This document shows positions 23,643-33,010 of a stretch of 64,000 bases of DNA, in pieces; positions within the stretch are counted from its first letter, which is position 1, and the number at the start of each line of letters is the position of its first letter. A program made the position numbers and the translations under genes. Below the pieces are notes generated by a model. It searched no databases, had not been told where the DNA came from, and saw only the letters and a program-made list of their open reading frames with translations. The stretch covers positions 248,001 to 312,000 of the forward strand of contig JAFCMP010000112.1 in NCBI GenBank assembly GCA_017506865.1. Reading direction: 5' to 3'. This stretch comes from Tribonema minus (lineage: Eukaryota > Sar > Xanthophyceae > Tribonematales > Tribonemataceae).

Positions 23643-24731
23643 TGTGCAGAACAGGCGGTGCTCGTCCCGAGCCAGTGTCACTGGGAATAATGAGCTCAAG
23701 CAGTTCGACGCCGTGCACACTCATCATCCCTGTCAACCACATGCAACTCTAATCCTTTGATAATCCTGAAATCCCACCCCTACTGGCAAGTGCAGGCGGT
23801 CCTCGTGCCCAGGCCACAAGTACTTTGAGCTCACCCCAGTCCGACGTCGCGCCCACCAACGTCAACCGCATGACGCTTAAACTAAATCCTTAATGCAACT
23901 GCAACTACTAGTAGCACACCATGATAACCCTTCAGCTCCGAGCTCACTCCGTTCAAGCGCCCTGGCAAGGCCGCCGCGGTCCTCGAGCCCAGCCACAAGT
24001 GGTTTGAGCTCCACCATTTTGGCGCTGGGCGCCGCGGTCCTCGAGCCCAGCCACAAGTGGTTTGAGCTCCACCATTTTGGCGCTGGGCGCATCACTGTGA
24101 ACTACTACACAAAACATCACGCTAATACTGAGCCTCTCACGTAGTGCATCATGAGCATATGTCCTCAGACTTAATGTATGCGCGCTTGCGGGAGTGCTGG
24201 CATCTACATGCTCACCACGCATGCTTGACACTGGTGGCGTCGCCACACATTGTTGCATACGACGCCACACAAGTGAACGACGCTACGTTCGCAGCTGATG
24301 ACAAGCTTGCTCAAGAGGATGTGTCCTTCAGCGCGACTATGGAGGCTGCACTGCAGGACAGGCTGCGGAAAGATAGGGGGCATCGGGCGTGCACAATTTG
24401 ACGTGTCAGTTAACGACGCTGTACTTACCCCCGCTGGGCCAGCCGCTGTGTAGCAAGTGTTAGTCGGTGTAGCACACTACACTACTGGTGGCTGTTGATT
24501 GGAGCGATATGCAGTTGCAGTCACATAATGCGCAGTGTCAGCGCGAACAACGTTTTGCTGGTTCGAGTGGGTTAAATTCAATACACACTGATCGGGTTTC
24601 ACAACTGGAAGTGCAGTGGCGGTATTTTCTTCTTTGACTGGTGCTGGTGCATGTGATTTCAATTTGGCATGCAATCAGTTTGTTTGTGCTGCAATGCCAT
24701 GCACTGCATCACACACAATCATGGCATACTT
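23643..24731 (+). repeat. 870-bp dispersed direct repeat, copy 2
   Basis: This is the partner of 5226-6097 in the same orientation. It carries about 160 bp not present in copy 1 (about 24312-24475) and a 58-bp tandem duplication (23972-24087). At the point where copy 1 is cut by LINE B (after ATGGCATACTT), this copy runs on into unrelated sequence, which helps define the insertion edge. Confidence 0.8.
23972..24087 (+). repeat. 58-bp tandem duplication
   Basis: Two identical head-to-tail 58-bp units begin CGCCGCGGTCCTCGAGCCCA. The homologous site near 5560 has one unit, so the duplication arose after the two repeat copies separated. Confidence 0.95.
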
Positions 24732-24807
24732 TATTGATTGCGTGGCATATTGCAGCGCAGAAGGTGCACCTAGCATGCAATCGCCCAATATCTGCATGGA
24801 AGCAGAC

Positions 24808-25260
24808 GACAGCTGTTATCACAGACATAACCTTATACAGCTGAAAAGTAACAGCCCACTTTGCTGTTTGCAGTTTGCTGTTCGTGAAAGTGAGAGTCTA
24901 TATACACTGAAGACTAAAGTCGACAGCTAAACTATCACAGACATAACTGTATACAGCTGAACAGCAATAACCCATTTGCTGTTTGGAGTTTGCAGTTTGT
25001 TGATATGATACTTATATACACTTTGGTCCACTCTATTAATGAACAAGTACAGTGTGTGTAGTTGACCTGTATAGTGTACTTGGCAAACAACAGGAACAGT
25101 AAACTCCAAAAAGCAAACAGCAAATGCGCCATCATCGCGACAGCCTGTACAACAATTTGATGTCTGTATGAAAGCAACTGACAGCTATCACTATCACATG
25201 TACCACATGATGTAGACGAACAGCGATAATCCATTTGCTGTGTGCAGCTTGCGGTTTGTG
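24808..25260 (+). repeat. AT-rich repeats with nested inverted repeat (MITE-like)
   Basis: A block TATCACAGACATAAC(C/T), then ACAGCTGAA(A/C)AG(T/C)AA, then TTTGCTGTTTG(C/G)AGTTTGC occurs at about 24817 and 24933, with a diverged third at about 25188. Between 24970 and 25130 the arm CATTTGCTGTTTGGAGTTT is met by its inverted form AAACTCCAAAAAGCAAACAG, then CAAATG. Inside, CAAGTACAGTG and TAGTGTACTTG form a second, nested inversion. Arms plus an A/T-rich core of about 160 bp resemble a miniature inverted-repeat element. No target duplication was confirmed. Confidence 0.45.
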
Positions 25261-25774
25261 ATCATGAATCTGGAGAGCCCTGATGTAGAGCAAGCTCAAT
25301 CCTTATTAGACATGGCGGCTTACTCTCATTGATTCCTTGACCTTACAATGGTAACCTAACACAGGATGGTAGTATGGAGGCTACTGTACTGCTTAGGAAC
25401 GTTCTCACTTGTTAGTGGGGGTGTTGGGCTGTCTCAGTGATGGCTTCACAGGCTGGCTTGGGTTCCTTGGTGGTCAGGTCCTAGATCTCTCTCAGGGCAG
25501 GTTGTTGTGACAGTGTCAGTGGGCATCTCAGGGCCCTTGCTGAGCTTAACCTGTTACTATGATCACTGCTTATGACTTGACTTTTGGCGGCTGCGGTCGA
25601 CCCAGTCGGGTCGTCCATACAGGCTGAGCACCATTCGTGCTAGTGTGCATACAGCAGGCATCGGTAGACGCTCACGGAAAGGAGGCGTTGAGGTGCTGCT
25701 GGGCCCACTTGAAGGAGTCCAAAGGACATTCAATTTGCTCTACCTGTCGGTGGTGATGAGATATTCATTGAAGC
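25261..25774. other. No gene seen
   Basis: No supported frame, RNA or repeat, apart from the hairpin that follows at 25775. Confidence 0.35.
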
Positions 25775-25848
25775 GTGCGCCGAGATGCACCATGATGTCA
25801 TGGCTTCATGTCGAACACAAATGCATGCCATGGTGTACCTCGGCGCAC
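25775..25848. repeat. 20-bp inverted repeat, 34-bp loop
   Basis: GTGCGCCGAGATGCACCATG (25775-25794) pairs with CATGGTGTACCTCGGCGCAC (25829-25848), 18 of 20 positions matching. It could fold as a strong hairpin in RNA or single-stranded DNA. It sits about 70 bp upstream of a LINE family A fragment. No host gene is evident. Confidence 0.8.
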
Positions 25849-25918
25849 AGAAATGACCAGTAGGAGCGCTTGTCTTCGGCATCGACGCAACATCAAACAT
25901 TCAGCAATTTTGGGATGT

Positions 25919-26204
25919 ACTGTGCGCAGGGGGTAGGGGGGCGCAGATCAAGCGCAGGGCCGCAGCAAACAAGAAGGAAATAGTTGCAACCCTGAGCAGG
26001 TCGCTGGCGCTAGAGCTCGCAGAGCGCGCGCGTCATAGCATATGTGCGCGATGCAGCGATGCTGGGCCGTGTAGCACGCCCGGTGTTGGCGCTGCTCGGA
26101 CATGGCCCTGCTTGAACAGGGCCACACACAGACCACTCATGTTGTCCACAAAAAAACAACCGGCCTCCCTCGCGGCCCTTTTTCAATACGAGAATAGGAA
26201 TACA
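25919..26204 (+). mobile_element. 5'-truncated LINE family A copy
   Basis: This block is near-identical to 29067-29344, from ACTGTGCGCAGGGGGTAGG through the last codons (AANKKEIVATLSRSLALELA) to the tail CGGCCTCCCTCGCGGCCC, TTTTTCAATACGAGAATAGG. Its coding frame differs slightly from the longer copy, so it is a non-functional fragment. It lies directly upstream of the 426-residue gene, with only 50 bp between. Confidence 0.85.
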
Positions 26205-26253
26205 CATGTAGCACTAGACTAGTAGTAATAGTTACTACCGCGTTGTGCACGTC

Positions 26254-27534
26254 ATGTGCATGGGCACCTTAGGCACCCTAAACTTAGCGGTCCTCAGTAA
26301 CGCAAAGCTGGCGTTGATCAATGCGTTGATTGCTTGCGGCTCAGGCAGTTCCTGGGACGCCTTCGCGGAGGCGACGCGCGGCAGGGGGCCCTTTGGGGGG
26401 CACATGAATGGCGCGCTGGTGATGAAGGAGCTCAGAGCGCCATGGCCGCACTGGCACTCCAGCCAGTCCGCGATCAGCGACAGCGTCCTCGCGCTCGACG
26501 ACCAGCTGCGCGACCACGCGCTGTGGCGCGACAGACAGCAAGCCGACTTCCTGGAGCGCCTCGTCATCCTCCCGGGGATCGAGGCGTGGGTCGACGCCAG
26601 GGTGGGCCGCCTGATCGACCGCGGCGTCGGCGTGACGGTCGGCGACGTCAGGGCGCTGCTGCGGCAAGTGGTGTCGACCACGACGGTGAACATCACCTGC
26701 TCCTCGCAGCAGAGCTCGCAGCAGACCCAGCCCAATGACATCTCGCTGCCCGAGAGCTTCTTTCTCAACCGTAAGAGCCTCCTGTCGCTGCTGGAGGACC
26801 TCGACGCCGACGTCGCCGGCCTGCAGCTCGTGGGCGCCAGGATTCCGTACGCCGCGTACAGAGCGACTCTGTTGACGCTTGGCTCGCGCATCGAGGCGCC
26901 GCTGCCGGGCGGCGGGCGGTTCACGCAGCCGGGGGACACCTTCTTTGCGTTCATGGTGCCGGAGGTGGCCTTCGAGGACCAGGCGCTGCTGAGCCGCATG
27001 ACAGACCCCGACGCTGGCTGCCTGTCGCCGCGCCTGGCGCTGGCGCTGCTCATGGTGGACTTCGCCAACCCCGTCTACTCCGAGCAGCGCGCGCAGCTAC
27101 TGGAGCTGGTGCCCGCCGCGGCGGCGCTGCCCCCCGGGTTCACCCTTCAGCAGCTCGGAACGCTGATCCTGTCGCGCGCGGAGGCTGCGGCGACAGCAGC
27201 GAGTGACATGCCGCCCTCGCTGCGCGCCGCCGCTCAGCAGCTGCTCGCCTACCACGACATGCCCGTGAAGGACATCATGGAGGAGCTCGCGGCGTACACG
27301 GCGTCCGTGCGTGTGCGGCTGCCGCAGGATTTCATAGAGTACCAGAGGCTCGCGGAGTCGCGGCGCCGCGTGTTCAAGCGCTCCACGCTGAGCGAGTTTG
27401 CGCTCACGCTGCCGGTCACCAACATCCCCGCAGATGCTGCGCGGCTGACGATGCGTGCGGATGGCACAGTGGAGCAGGGGGGGGACTTGCCTGAGAAGAG
27501 GGAGTGCGACGACGGCCGCCTGGAGCCTATCTAG
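26254..27534 (+). CDS. Uninterrupted 426-residue protein, bacterial-like, function unknown
   Basis: One open frame without introns, strongly GC-rich. ATG at 26254 is the first in frame (a second at 26260). It reads LALINALIACGSGSSWDAFA, then LRAPWPHWHSSQSAISDSVL, ADFLERLVILPGIEAWVDAR, TTTVNITCSS, ISLPESFFLNRKSLLSLLED, GDTFFAFMVPEVAFEDQALL and LALALLMVDFANPVYSEQRA. No signal peptide or membrane segment is evident. The style recalls an uncharacterised bacterial protein family; that resemblance is from memory, not from a search. It is flanked by two LINE family A copies, so it may have arrived by horizontal transfer, or less likely be a first ORF of the downstream LINE. It has no internal stop and codon use is consistent with selection. 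Confidence 0.7.
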   Translation: MCMGTLGTLNLAVLSNAKLALINALIACGSGSSWDAFAEATRGRGPFGGHMNGALVMKELRAPWPHWHSSQSAISDSVLALDDQLRDHALWRDRQQADFLERLVILPGIEAWVDARVGRLIDRGVGVTVGDVRALLRQVVSTTTVNITCSSQQSSQQTQPNDISLPESFFLNRKSLLSLLEDLDADVAGLQLVGARIPYAAYRATLLTLGSRIEAPLPGGGRFTQPGDTFFAFMVPEVAFEDQALLSRMTDPDAGCLSPRLALALLMVDFANPVYSEQRAQLLELVPAAAALPPGFTLQQLGTLILSRAEAAATAASDMPPSLRAAAQQLLAYHDMPVKDIMEELAAYTASVRVRLPQDFIEYQRLAESRRRVFKRSTLSEFALTLPVTNIPADAARLTMRADGTVEQGGDLPEKRECDDGRLEPI

Positions 27535-27550
27535 CTTTGTGACGTGAAAT

Positions 27551-27623
27551 ATGCTCAAGTGTACGCGTTTGTTTATACCATGAGGTTGCCGCCCTCGCAC
27601 AAACGGGCAGCACACTTGAGCAT
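27551..27623. terminator. Inverted repeat just after the 426-residue gene
   Basis: ATGCTCAAGTGT (27551-27562) is perfectly repeated inverted as ACACTTGAGCAT (27612-27623), with an inner pair CGTTTG/CAAACG. It begins 17 bp after the stop codon. In RNA this is a stable stem. It may be a 3'-end structure or the relic of a small inverted-repeat element; the terminator label is only a positional guess. Confidence 0.4.
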
Positions 27624-27708
27624 TTGACTTCTCTGACTCCTTTGTGTGCTGATTGTCAGTGGTCTCGTCACAAGTACAGACGGGTGTACCGCGCAAGCGT
27701 GCACTACG

Positions 27709-29259
27709 ATGCGCGCCACCGTGATCCGGGTGAGCTCCGCGGCCGGCGCATGCTCAGCCCGGCCCACGCAACAAGCGGACGCTGTCAGCGAACGCGAGGC
27801 GGTGACTGCGTGGGCACTGGCAGCGACGAAGGTCTACCAGACGCTACAGCCACAGCGGGAGCACGAATCACTCCCGCCAGTGCTGGCCGCGCTGCGCCAA
27901 TCCATACAGATGGTAACGGCGGACGCTGGCGACAGCACCAAAGCACGCGCAGCTCTGCAGCAACAGCTGCCGGCACCCCTGCTACAATGGGCCACAGCGG
28001 CAGCGCAACCAAATGCGAGCCTACTCGCAGTGTCGGTCAGCGTCGCAGCCATATACGCCGCCACAACCGACGCGATTGCGTCAGACGCGGACACACTGTC
28101 AGACCCGCGCCTTCGCCTCGCAGCCCCAGAGCCCCACCGCAGCTCCACAGCCGCTGCTGTCAGCTCCTCCGTGCCCGCTAAACCCCCAATTAGCACGGAG
28201 AGAGAGCGCAGCAGCAGCAGCAACAGCAGCAGCGGCAGCAACAGCAGCAACAGCAGCAACGACGGGGACGACGCTCAATCCCGCGGGCAAGACTTCACCT
28301 ACGGCCTCCAGGCGCGTCTGTCACGCATACTGCGCCAGCATCAGGAAGCAAGCCTGGTGCACGAACTTGAGATGACGGACGCCGACACAGGTGACCCGCT
28401 CCTGCGGCAAAAACAAACCGCGGGCAAACGGGCACTGGCGCAGCTGCGCAGCCAACGCGCGCCCGGCGCCATGTCGTGGCTCAGCGTGCCCCTGGGGGAG
28501 ACAGCGATGTCCACTACCGCAGCCGCCACCATGCTGCTGGTCAACCTCTTCGTGGACGGCTGGCGCATCAGCGGCGACGCGTGCCCGTGGAAGTGCAGCA
28601 ACGATGCGCCCACGTGCGCGCATGCCATCAGCTGCTGCGCACAGCACATCCGCGGCCACAACGCAACGCACACCGGTCAGAAGCGGTGCCTGCAGCGCCT
28701 ACTGCGGTCACACCATGTGTCTGCGGTCCGCAACGAAGACGCCAGCATCTTCAAGCGGCCAGGCCTCCGCGCGGACACAGTCATCGACCCTGGCTGCCTG
28801 CACTTTGCGGGGGACACGTACAAAGGCAAAGGAGTTGTCCTCGACACGACTGTACGTGCCCCTACAGCCAGCAAATATCTCGCGGGCAAGTCCAACGCGG
28901 CCACTACGGACGGGCACACGGCGGACGTGGGGGAAAAGGAGAAGATAGTCCACCATGATGGCGCGCTGAGCTCATCATGGGTGTTTGTCCCGTTCGTACA
29001 GGAGTCATACGGGCGGCTAGGAACTCAGGCGAGCCGATTCGTCAAGGACCTAGCGATGCACTCAGCACTGTGCGCAGGGGGTAGGGGGGCGCAAATCAAG
29101 CGCAGGGCTGCGGCCAACAAGAAAGGAATAGTTACAGCTCTGAGCAGATCGCTTGCGCTGGAGCTTGCAGAGCGCGTCATAGCATATGTGCGGGGTGCAG
29201 CGATGCTTGGCCGTGCAGCGCGCCCGGTGTCGGCGCTGCTCGGACTCGGCCCTGCTTGA
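27709..29259 (+). CDS. LINE family A protein: zinc knuckle and restriction-like endonuclease end, no reverse transcriptase
   Basis: The first in-frame ATG is 27709 and the protein is 516 residues. Residues 1-190 are low-complexity, with a CAG-encoded Ser/Asn run. RILRQHQEASLVHELEMTDA and SQRAPGAMSWLSVPLGETAM resemble the region after the reverse transcriptase in LINE ORF2. C292-x3-C296-x8-H305-x4-C310 fits the CCHC motif of restriction-like-endonuclease LINEs, followed by LRADTVID (D356) and VVLDTTV (D379), the PD-(D/E)XK-type core. WVFVPFVQESYGRLGTQASR and LELAERVIAYVRGAA form the helical end. The usual reverse transcriptase is absent, so this is a 5'-truncated or non-autonomous copy. Other truncated copies lie at 25919 and 6935. 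Confidence 0.7.
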   Translation: MRATVIRVSSAAGACSARPTQQADAVSEREAVTAWALAATKVYQTLQPQREHESLPPVLAALRQSIQMVTADAGDSTKARAALQQQLPAPLLQWATAAAQPNASLLAVSVSVAAIYAATTDAIASDADTLSDPRLRLAAPEPHRSSTAAAVSSSVPAKPPISTERERSSSSNSSSGSNSSNSSNDGDDAQSRGQDFTYGLQARLSRILRQHQEASLVHELEMTDADTGDPLLRQKQTAGKRALAQLRSQRAPGAMSWLSVPLGETAMSTTAAATMLLVNLFVDGWRISGDACPWKCSNDAPTCAHAISCCAQHIRGHNATHTGQKRCLQRLLRSHHVSAVRNEDASIFKRPGLRADTVIDPGCLHFAGDTYKGKGVVLDTTVRAPTASKYLAGKSNAATTDGHTADVGEKEKIVHHDGALSSSWVFVPFVQESYGRLGTQASRFVKDLAMHSALCAGGRGAQIKRRAAANKKGIVTALSRSLALELAERVIAYVRGAAMLGRAARPVSALLGLGPA

Positions 29260-29344
29260 ACAGGGCCACACACAGACCCCTGATGTTGTCCACACAAACA
29301 ACCGGCCTCCCTCGCGGCCCTTTTTAATACGAGAATATGAGTAC
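29260..29344 (+). mobile_element. 3' tail of LINE family A
   Basis: The untranslated tail contains CCGGCCTCCCTCGCGGCCCT (GGCC arms that can pair), then TTTTAATACGAGAATATGAG and TAC. The same end recurs at 6657 (minus), 26204, 5018, and in diverged form near 63930-63965. A shared 3' end with variable 5' ends is the LINE hallmark. Confidence 0.85.
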
Positions 29345-30039
29345 GTAGAGGGAGGCCCCTCCAAGTTGGCCAAGGGTTCCATGTCTCCCAGCGCGCGCAC
29401 AGGCTGCTGCTGCTGTTATTTGGTCATTGCTCCAGCTGCAGTTTCAAGCAGGATGTGGCACAGGCTGGTGTAACACAGTTGCACAAAGAGCGATTTGCGA
29501 TTCTTGAATTAAAAGACATGTGGGGCACTTCAAGGCATACTTTGTCCATCTGCAAACGTGCAATGCTGCTGTATGTATGTATGTATACATGTCAGTTGTG
29601 TGCGCTGCTGCTGCTGCTGCTGCTGTCTATTGTCGTGTTTGCTTTTCTGTGCGGCATACGTGGCTCAAGGTACGTGTCGAGCATCCACATTGCACGCATG
29701 TTACGCACGAGATAACCAAGACATTCTGCGCTTTGATACCTGCATGCTCATGTAGTCTGCAGGCGCTGCTGTGTGCCTGTGAACTGCCCTACTGGCTAGA
29801 ATACCACAGCAGGTCATTAGAAACAGCAGGCCCGTGCCTCATGGAAAGCGGGCGATTGCAGACGCTACCGGTTGGGGACGGGAGCTCTGTGGGACAGGCG
29901 TGCTGCTGCTGTGACATGGAGTGGCAGCTCCCATAGTGAGCTAACATGTTGTCATGTTTTGCTACATATTCGACGGTGGGAGCAGCAGCACCAGTTGAGA
30001 GTGCACATGCGAAGTGGGGACCAAGGACGCGAGCCTACG
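29345..30039. other. No gene seen
   Basis: A short CTG run lies at about 29605. Frames are short and no splice-bounded exon was identified. Confidence 0.35.
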
Positions 30040-30219
30040 CCAGGAGCCAGATAACTCAATAGTGTGCTGTCAGTTTGCGCAAGGAGGAAACTTGCATTAT
30101 CAGCAAACGCGCACACTCGGCGTCCTCTTCTTCACAGGCCAATGCGACACTCGAGAGAGTACGCTCGCATGCCTTGCATTGGCACATAGACACAGCATGG
30201 CAATCACCAGACAGTACAG

Positions 30220-30725
30220 CAAGCGGCCATGTTCGATCTTTCTACTCTGAAGCGGGCGTTCATCGAGGCATGCAGCGCTGCCTGCCACACGATCTTGCGA
30301 CCATAGAAATGTGCCTGCACGCAACGCCTTTCTGTTACAAAGATGCCCATGCACGTGGCATTGATGGTCGTCAGTGCTACCAGTGTTGCATGCAGCATGA
30401 TCCCGCCTGACCTCCTGTGTGTGCATGCAATGTGTACTCAAGACGACCATGCATGCTGCACTGCACGCAACAGTGTTTATTCTGTAGATCAATCGCCGCT
30501 GTAAGCAACACGCCGGCAAAGCTGCTGGTGCAGCAAGCGGCCATGTCCAATCGGATTTTCTCTGAAGCGGGCATTCATCAAAGCATGCAGCGCTGCCTGC
30601 CACACGATCGCGCGGCCATAGAATATGTGCCTGCGCGCAACGGTTTGTTCTGCTACGAAGATGCCTACTCACATGGCATTGATAGTCGCCAGTGCTACCA
30701 GTGTTGCATGCAGCATTTTCAAGTG
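30220..30725 (+). repeat. Tandem duplication with the same open frame kept in both copies
   Basis: Two copies (about 30220-30400 and 30536-30720, offset about 316 bp) share AAGCGGCCATGT, CATGCAGCGCTGCCTGCCAC and GTGCTACCAGTGTTGCATGC. In the same frame both encode EAG(V/I)H(R/Q)(G/S)MQRCLPHD, a variable middle, then HGID(G/S)RQCYQCCMQH (with RGID in copy 1) and a stop soon after. Substitutions keep the frame open and the Cys/His residues. A short Cys-rich exon is possible; no family is recognised. The minus strand is also open across both, so chance cannot be excluded. Confidence 0.6.
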
Positions 30726-30835
30726 TAGGTCGATCGCCGCTGTAAGCAACACGCCTGCACAGCTGCCGGTGCAGCGCTGTGTCCAGGTGCAAAGCGCTCA
30801 ACTACTGGAAAAGGCGCGCAATTGTCGTCACGTCA

Positions 30836-31235
30836 GATGGTAACACATGTGTTTCACAGTGTTTGTGTGTGGCAGCAGGGCCAGCGAGCGATGCGGACCG
30901 AGCAAAGCGTACGGTTGGCGTCCCTCCCATGTCCCGCAGCCGCGCAGGCACAATGAGGGTGACACTGCGCAGACTGACAGTTTGACTCTCAAAGCTAAAA
31001 GCAAAAGCAAGGGGGCGGCGCTGAGCGCACCGCGGTGTGTCCACGCTAAACATGCACAAGCAGCCGAATATCATACACAACAGCGGTCATCACACAACAG
31101 CCGTCATCGCAGATGGTAACAAATGTGTATTTGTGTGGCAGCAGGGCCGGCGTGCGACGCAGACCGAGGGAAGCGCACGGTCCATGTCCCCCAACATCCC
31201 GCAGCCACGCATGCACAGTTTGATGAGGGGGCGTG
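30836..31235 (+). repeat. Tandem duplication, about 275 bp apart
   Basis: About 30836-30960 and 31111-31230 both read GATGGTAACA(C/A)ATGTGT, TTTGTGTGGCAGCAGGGCC, AGCG(T/C)ACGGT and CCCGCAGCC(G/A)CGCA, then an AATGAGGG/GATGAGGG end. Substitutions and small indels separate them. No conserved frame was found. Confidence 0.7.
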
Positions 31236-31659
31236 CCGGTAGCACACACTCGTGGGGCTGTGTGTGCATGTGTGCATGAGGGGGGGAGCGGGGCTTAGCC
31301 CTCTGCCCCGTAGAGGACCCCCTGGTGTCTGTTTGTCGGGTCGCTCCTACTTCTTCTTGCTGGTCTGCATGTGCGAGGAGACGACAGTGTGTGGCAGCGT
31401 GTGGCGACGAGACGGCGATAACGAAAGGTATTCACTGCGTTCAGTCGCCGTCGACATCACTGAACAGTACTACTTGTTGCTCTTGTGTCTGCGACTCGCC
31501 TTGCGTAGTTGTTGTTCATGGCACCTGCGCACGGAGCAGCGTCAGTGTGTCAATAAAATGTTGGTTAACACTCATAGAAGAATGAGACTTTGCAGTGTGC
31601 TCCTGCTTGCATCGTGTCATTGTGCTGGCGCGTGTCCGAGAGGCACCAAATGCAGATGC

Positions 31660-31745
31660 CCACCCTAACCTGTGTGCCCGCCCCCAAGTGTGTGCCCGCC
31701 CCCAAGTGTGTGTCCACCCCACATTGTGTGCCCTCCACCTGAAGC
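31660..31745 (+). repeat. 17-bp minisatellite
   Basis: Three to four units of GTGTGCCCGCCCCCAA with decay at the right end, read on the minus strand as TWGRAHTWGRAH-type dipeptide repeats. No gene is supported around it, and 31746-32109 shows nothing further. Confidence 0.8.
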
Positions 31746-32139
31746 ATGTCCCCCCCCACCTCATGCATGCATTTGAATTGTCATTGCAGCGCTCGGTGCG
31801 TCCGACCGGCGAGCTGCAGTAGCAGATGCCGCATGTGAGCACTGGCCGGCTGGGGGCAGCATCACTAAAACTGCCGTCTTTTGCAAGAAGTTGTTCATAG
31901 GGGCGTGGGCACTTGGTGTGCCGCTGTCACTGCAAGCTTTGCCTGGCATATGCGCTGGCTCCAGAGCGGTGGAGTCGAAAGATGATGTTGTATTATTTGT
32001 TATCAAGTCATCATAACATGCACTTTCCCGGCATTCAGTAGTCACCGTGCTGAGCTTTGCAGTGTGCCCCGGACTGATCAGGTGCAAGAACATGAGCAAG
32101 TACAAGGTGCATGTTTACGCTCTACTCAGTAGGACTGAT

Positions 32140-32735
32140 GCGTTTACACAGGTTCAAGCTTCCCCTACATGCATACTCAGCCTTGCTCAGTAAAGTTGAG
32201 CGTATATGTGCACTTGAAGTTTCTGAGCCTGGTGCTATCGAAAAAAGTATTTTTCAGAGGCTGACCCTAAATAGGGTCGGTAAGACGCTCGCTAGATTTT
32301 CGTAAACTGCAATTAATTATGGCTCCAGATCGAATGTGTAGGTGAGATCAAGCCAAGAGAGGTTCCAGCTGTCCCTACATGAGTGCTCGCCATACTAAGC
32401 CTTACTGCCTACAGTTGAACTTTTGTTTGAGCTCAACATTCCTGAGGCTGGGCCTGTCGAGAAAAGTATTGTATAGTGCAAATAACTATGGTCCAGCATC
32501 GAAAGTGTAGGAGAGGTCTCGCTACATGTATACACCATGATTAATCTTGCTGTGCACAGATAAACTCATAGGTACGCTTGAAATTACTGAGCCTGTGCCT
32601 GTCGAAACAGGCTGATTCGATACTCGCTAGAATGTCGTCAACTGCATATAATTTATGCACAAAATCGAATGAGTAGGTGAGCCCAGGCTGATAGAGGTTC
32701 AAGCTTCCCCTACATTTGCGTACTCAACATGCTCA
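32140..32735 (-). repeat. Left satellite block, inverted, about three diverged monomers
   Basis: Units start near 32150, 32360, 32510 and 32695 with TTCAAGCTTCCCCTACAT or GTTCCAGCTGTCCCTACATG. They carry CTGAGCCTG(G/T)(T/G)C(C/T) and GACCCTAAATAGGGTC (32263-32278). These are the reverse complement of the A/B monomers of the large array to the right. Units here differ more from each other than units of the large array do, so this block is older or not being homogenised. Confidence 0.9.
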
Positions 32736-32789
32736 GGCTTAGATAATAATAGGTTAGACTGCCTGTGTGCGGTTGCAGTTGGGCTTTCC

Positions 32790-32801
32790 TTAGGGTTAGG
32801 G
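32790..32801 (+). repeat. Two TTAGGG units at the inner edge of the left block
   Basis: TTAGGGTTAGGG, followed by GTCAGGG. Its mirror, CCTAACCCTAACC, lies at 37624-37636 at the inner edge of the right block. The copy number is too low to call telomeric. Confidence 0.5.
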
Positions 32802-33010
32802 TCAGGGCTATCTTGTTCATGCTGTTGAAGTTCATGAGGTGTACCAGATAATATGGAGATTCGGCCCCGGAGATTCGGGAATAAATATTGATTCACGCAA
32901 GCTATATCATACTGCTAAATAACCCCCGAATTTCAGCATGCTCATTGCCTGTGCTCACAATCACAACCCGGCCCGCAAGCACACAAAACCACAAAAGCAG
33001 TCAAGGCATC

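Noticed and set aside
26334-26738. Frames on both strands overlapping the 426-residue gene
   Set aside because: Shadows of a GC-rich coding frame; only the 26254-27534 frame has coherent protein texture.
28099-28956. Several minus and plus frames within the LINE protein
   Set aside because: GC-rich shadows; the CCHC and endonuclease motifs are all in the 27709-29259 frame.
32790-32801. Interstitial telomere
   Set aside because: Only two units on each side; far too few to call.
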